Positions 5,008-5,353 of a stretch of DNA of 5,353 bases are shown here, piece after piece. The stretch is from positions 1 to 5,353 of the forward strand of contig CAMYWZ010000095.1 in assembly GCA_947302945.1 (NCBI GenBank), in the 5' to 3' direction. Position 1 is the stretch's first letter. Each line of letters opens with the position of its first letter. The notes under the pieces are model-generated. The model saw nothing but the letters and a program-made list of their open reading frames with translations, did not search any database and was not told the DNA's origin. This stretch comes from an uncultured Bacillota bacterium (GTDB lineage: Bacteria; Bacillota; Clostridia; Peptostreptococcales; Anaerovoracaceae). A program made the position numbers and the translations under genes.

Positions 5008-5353
5008 GTGAAAAGTTTAGATGAACTCAAAGCGCTGCGCGAGAAGATGCAGAAGCAGATGAATATCAGGGAATTCGACGAAGACAGCATCAAGATCCTC
5101 GTCGGAATGGCTACCTGCGGCATCGCGGCCGGCGCCAGACCGGTACTTCAGGCTTTCCTCGAGGAAGTCAACAAGAGAGGTCTTAAGAACGTCAAGGTCC
5201 AGCAGACCGGATGCATAGGAGTCTGCAGGCTGGAGCCCATAGCCGAGGTCTTCGTCCCCGGCCAGGAAAAGGTCACCTACGTAAAGCTCAAACCCGAGAT
5301 GGTGCCCAAGATCGTCAACGACCATATCGTCAATAAGAACATAGTAAACGAAT
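5008..5353 (+). CDS. hndB: HndB-like thioredoxin-fold [2Fe-2S] ferredoxin-domain protein (partial, right edge)
   Basis: Seen: an open frame from GTG at 5008 gives 115 residues to the edge (MKSLDELKALREKMQKQMN...). A TRX-like ferredoxin domain has VGMATCGIAAGARPVLQAF (about 32-50, C37) and QQTGCIGVCRLEPIAEV (C69, C73), then a family-typical tail VPKIVNDHIVNKN. Only three cysteines are present; the position five residues after C37 is Gly where NuoE-type proteins have a second Cys. The tail suggests a stand-alone HndB-type protein of about 120-125 residues that ends just past the window, but fusion to a NuoF-like flavoprotein cannot be excluded. The GTG start is fixed by AAAAGGAGA (4994-5002), about 6 nt upstream. 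Known: HndB-type proteins belong to the NADP-reducing [FeFe]-hydrogenase complex as an electron-transfer subunit. The expected next genes are NuoF/HndC- and HndD/HydA-like. Confidence 0.88.
   Translation, partial: MKSLDELKALREKMQKQMNIREFDEDSIKILVGMATCGIAAGARPVLQAFLEEVNKRGLKNVKVQQTGCIGVCRLEPIAEVFVPGQEKVTYVKLKPEMVPKIVNDHIVNKNIVNE

Overview
The window looks like the chromosome of an anaerobic Bacillota, most likely a Clostridia member. The evidence is a characteristic clostridial gene order around an NAD(P)-linked, electron-bifurcating-type [FeFe]-hydrogenase, strong AGGAG-type ribosome binding sites and sigma-A-like promoters in AT-rich gaps. The coding DNA is moderately GC-rich, with frequent ATA (Ile) and AGG (Arg) codons used evenly in all genes, so nothing looks recently imported.

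Layout. (1) Positions 1-618, minus strand: the N-terminal 206 residues of a family 2 glycosyltransferase of the dolichol-phosphate-mannose-synthase-like type, cut by the left edge. (2) Positions 619-760: a divergent promoter region with a minus-strand extended -10 promoter and a weaker plus-strand promoter whose -10 lies in a perfect dyad. (3) Positions 761-3820, plus strand: a tightly packed five-gene cassette (spacings of 1 nt, 1 nt, a 4-nt overlap and 17 nt). It encodes a DRTGG-domain protein, an anti-sigma/serine-kinase-like HATPase, a stand-alone [FeFe]-hydrogenase-like protein with 2x[4Fe-4S], H-cluster-domain and C-terminal [4Fe-4S] modules, a second DRTGG protein and a PHP-domain phosphoesterase. 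(4) Positions 3821-3952: an AT-rich gap with a 14-bp palindrome, a good sigma-A-like promoter and a Rex-like dyad over the expected transcription start. (5) Positions 3953-5353, plus strand: the start of the catalytic hydrogenase operon. It holds a NuoE/HndA/HydC-type [2Fe-2S] subunit, a histidine-kinase-type ATPase whose C-terminus appears frameshifted, and an HndB-like [2Fe-2S] thioredoxin-fold protein cut near its end by the right edge. The NuoF-like flavoprotein and catalytic [FeFe] subunit would be expected just beyond 5353.

Working model (inference). The second half encodes electron-input subunits that connect NAD(P)H, and probably ferredoxin, to H2 production or uptake. The first half looks like a sensing and signalling module: a hydrogenase-like protein keeps the cysteines that anchor an H-cluster but has changed pocket residues and no fused output domain. 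Its neighbours are an orphan kinase-type ATPase, two DRTGG proteins and a PHP phosphoesterase that could act as separate signalling parts. Most worth following up are this putative split H2/redox-sensing cassette, the Rex-like operator, and the apparent deletion/frameshift in the second ATPase. No RNA genes, CRISPR arrays, insertion sequences or convincing rho-independent terminators were seen.
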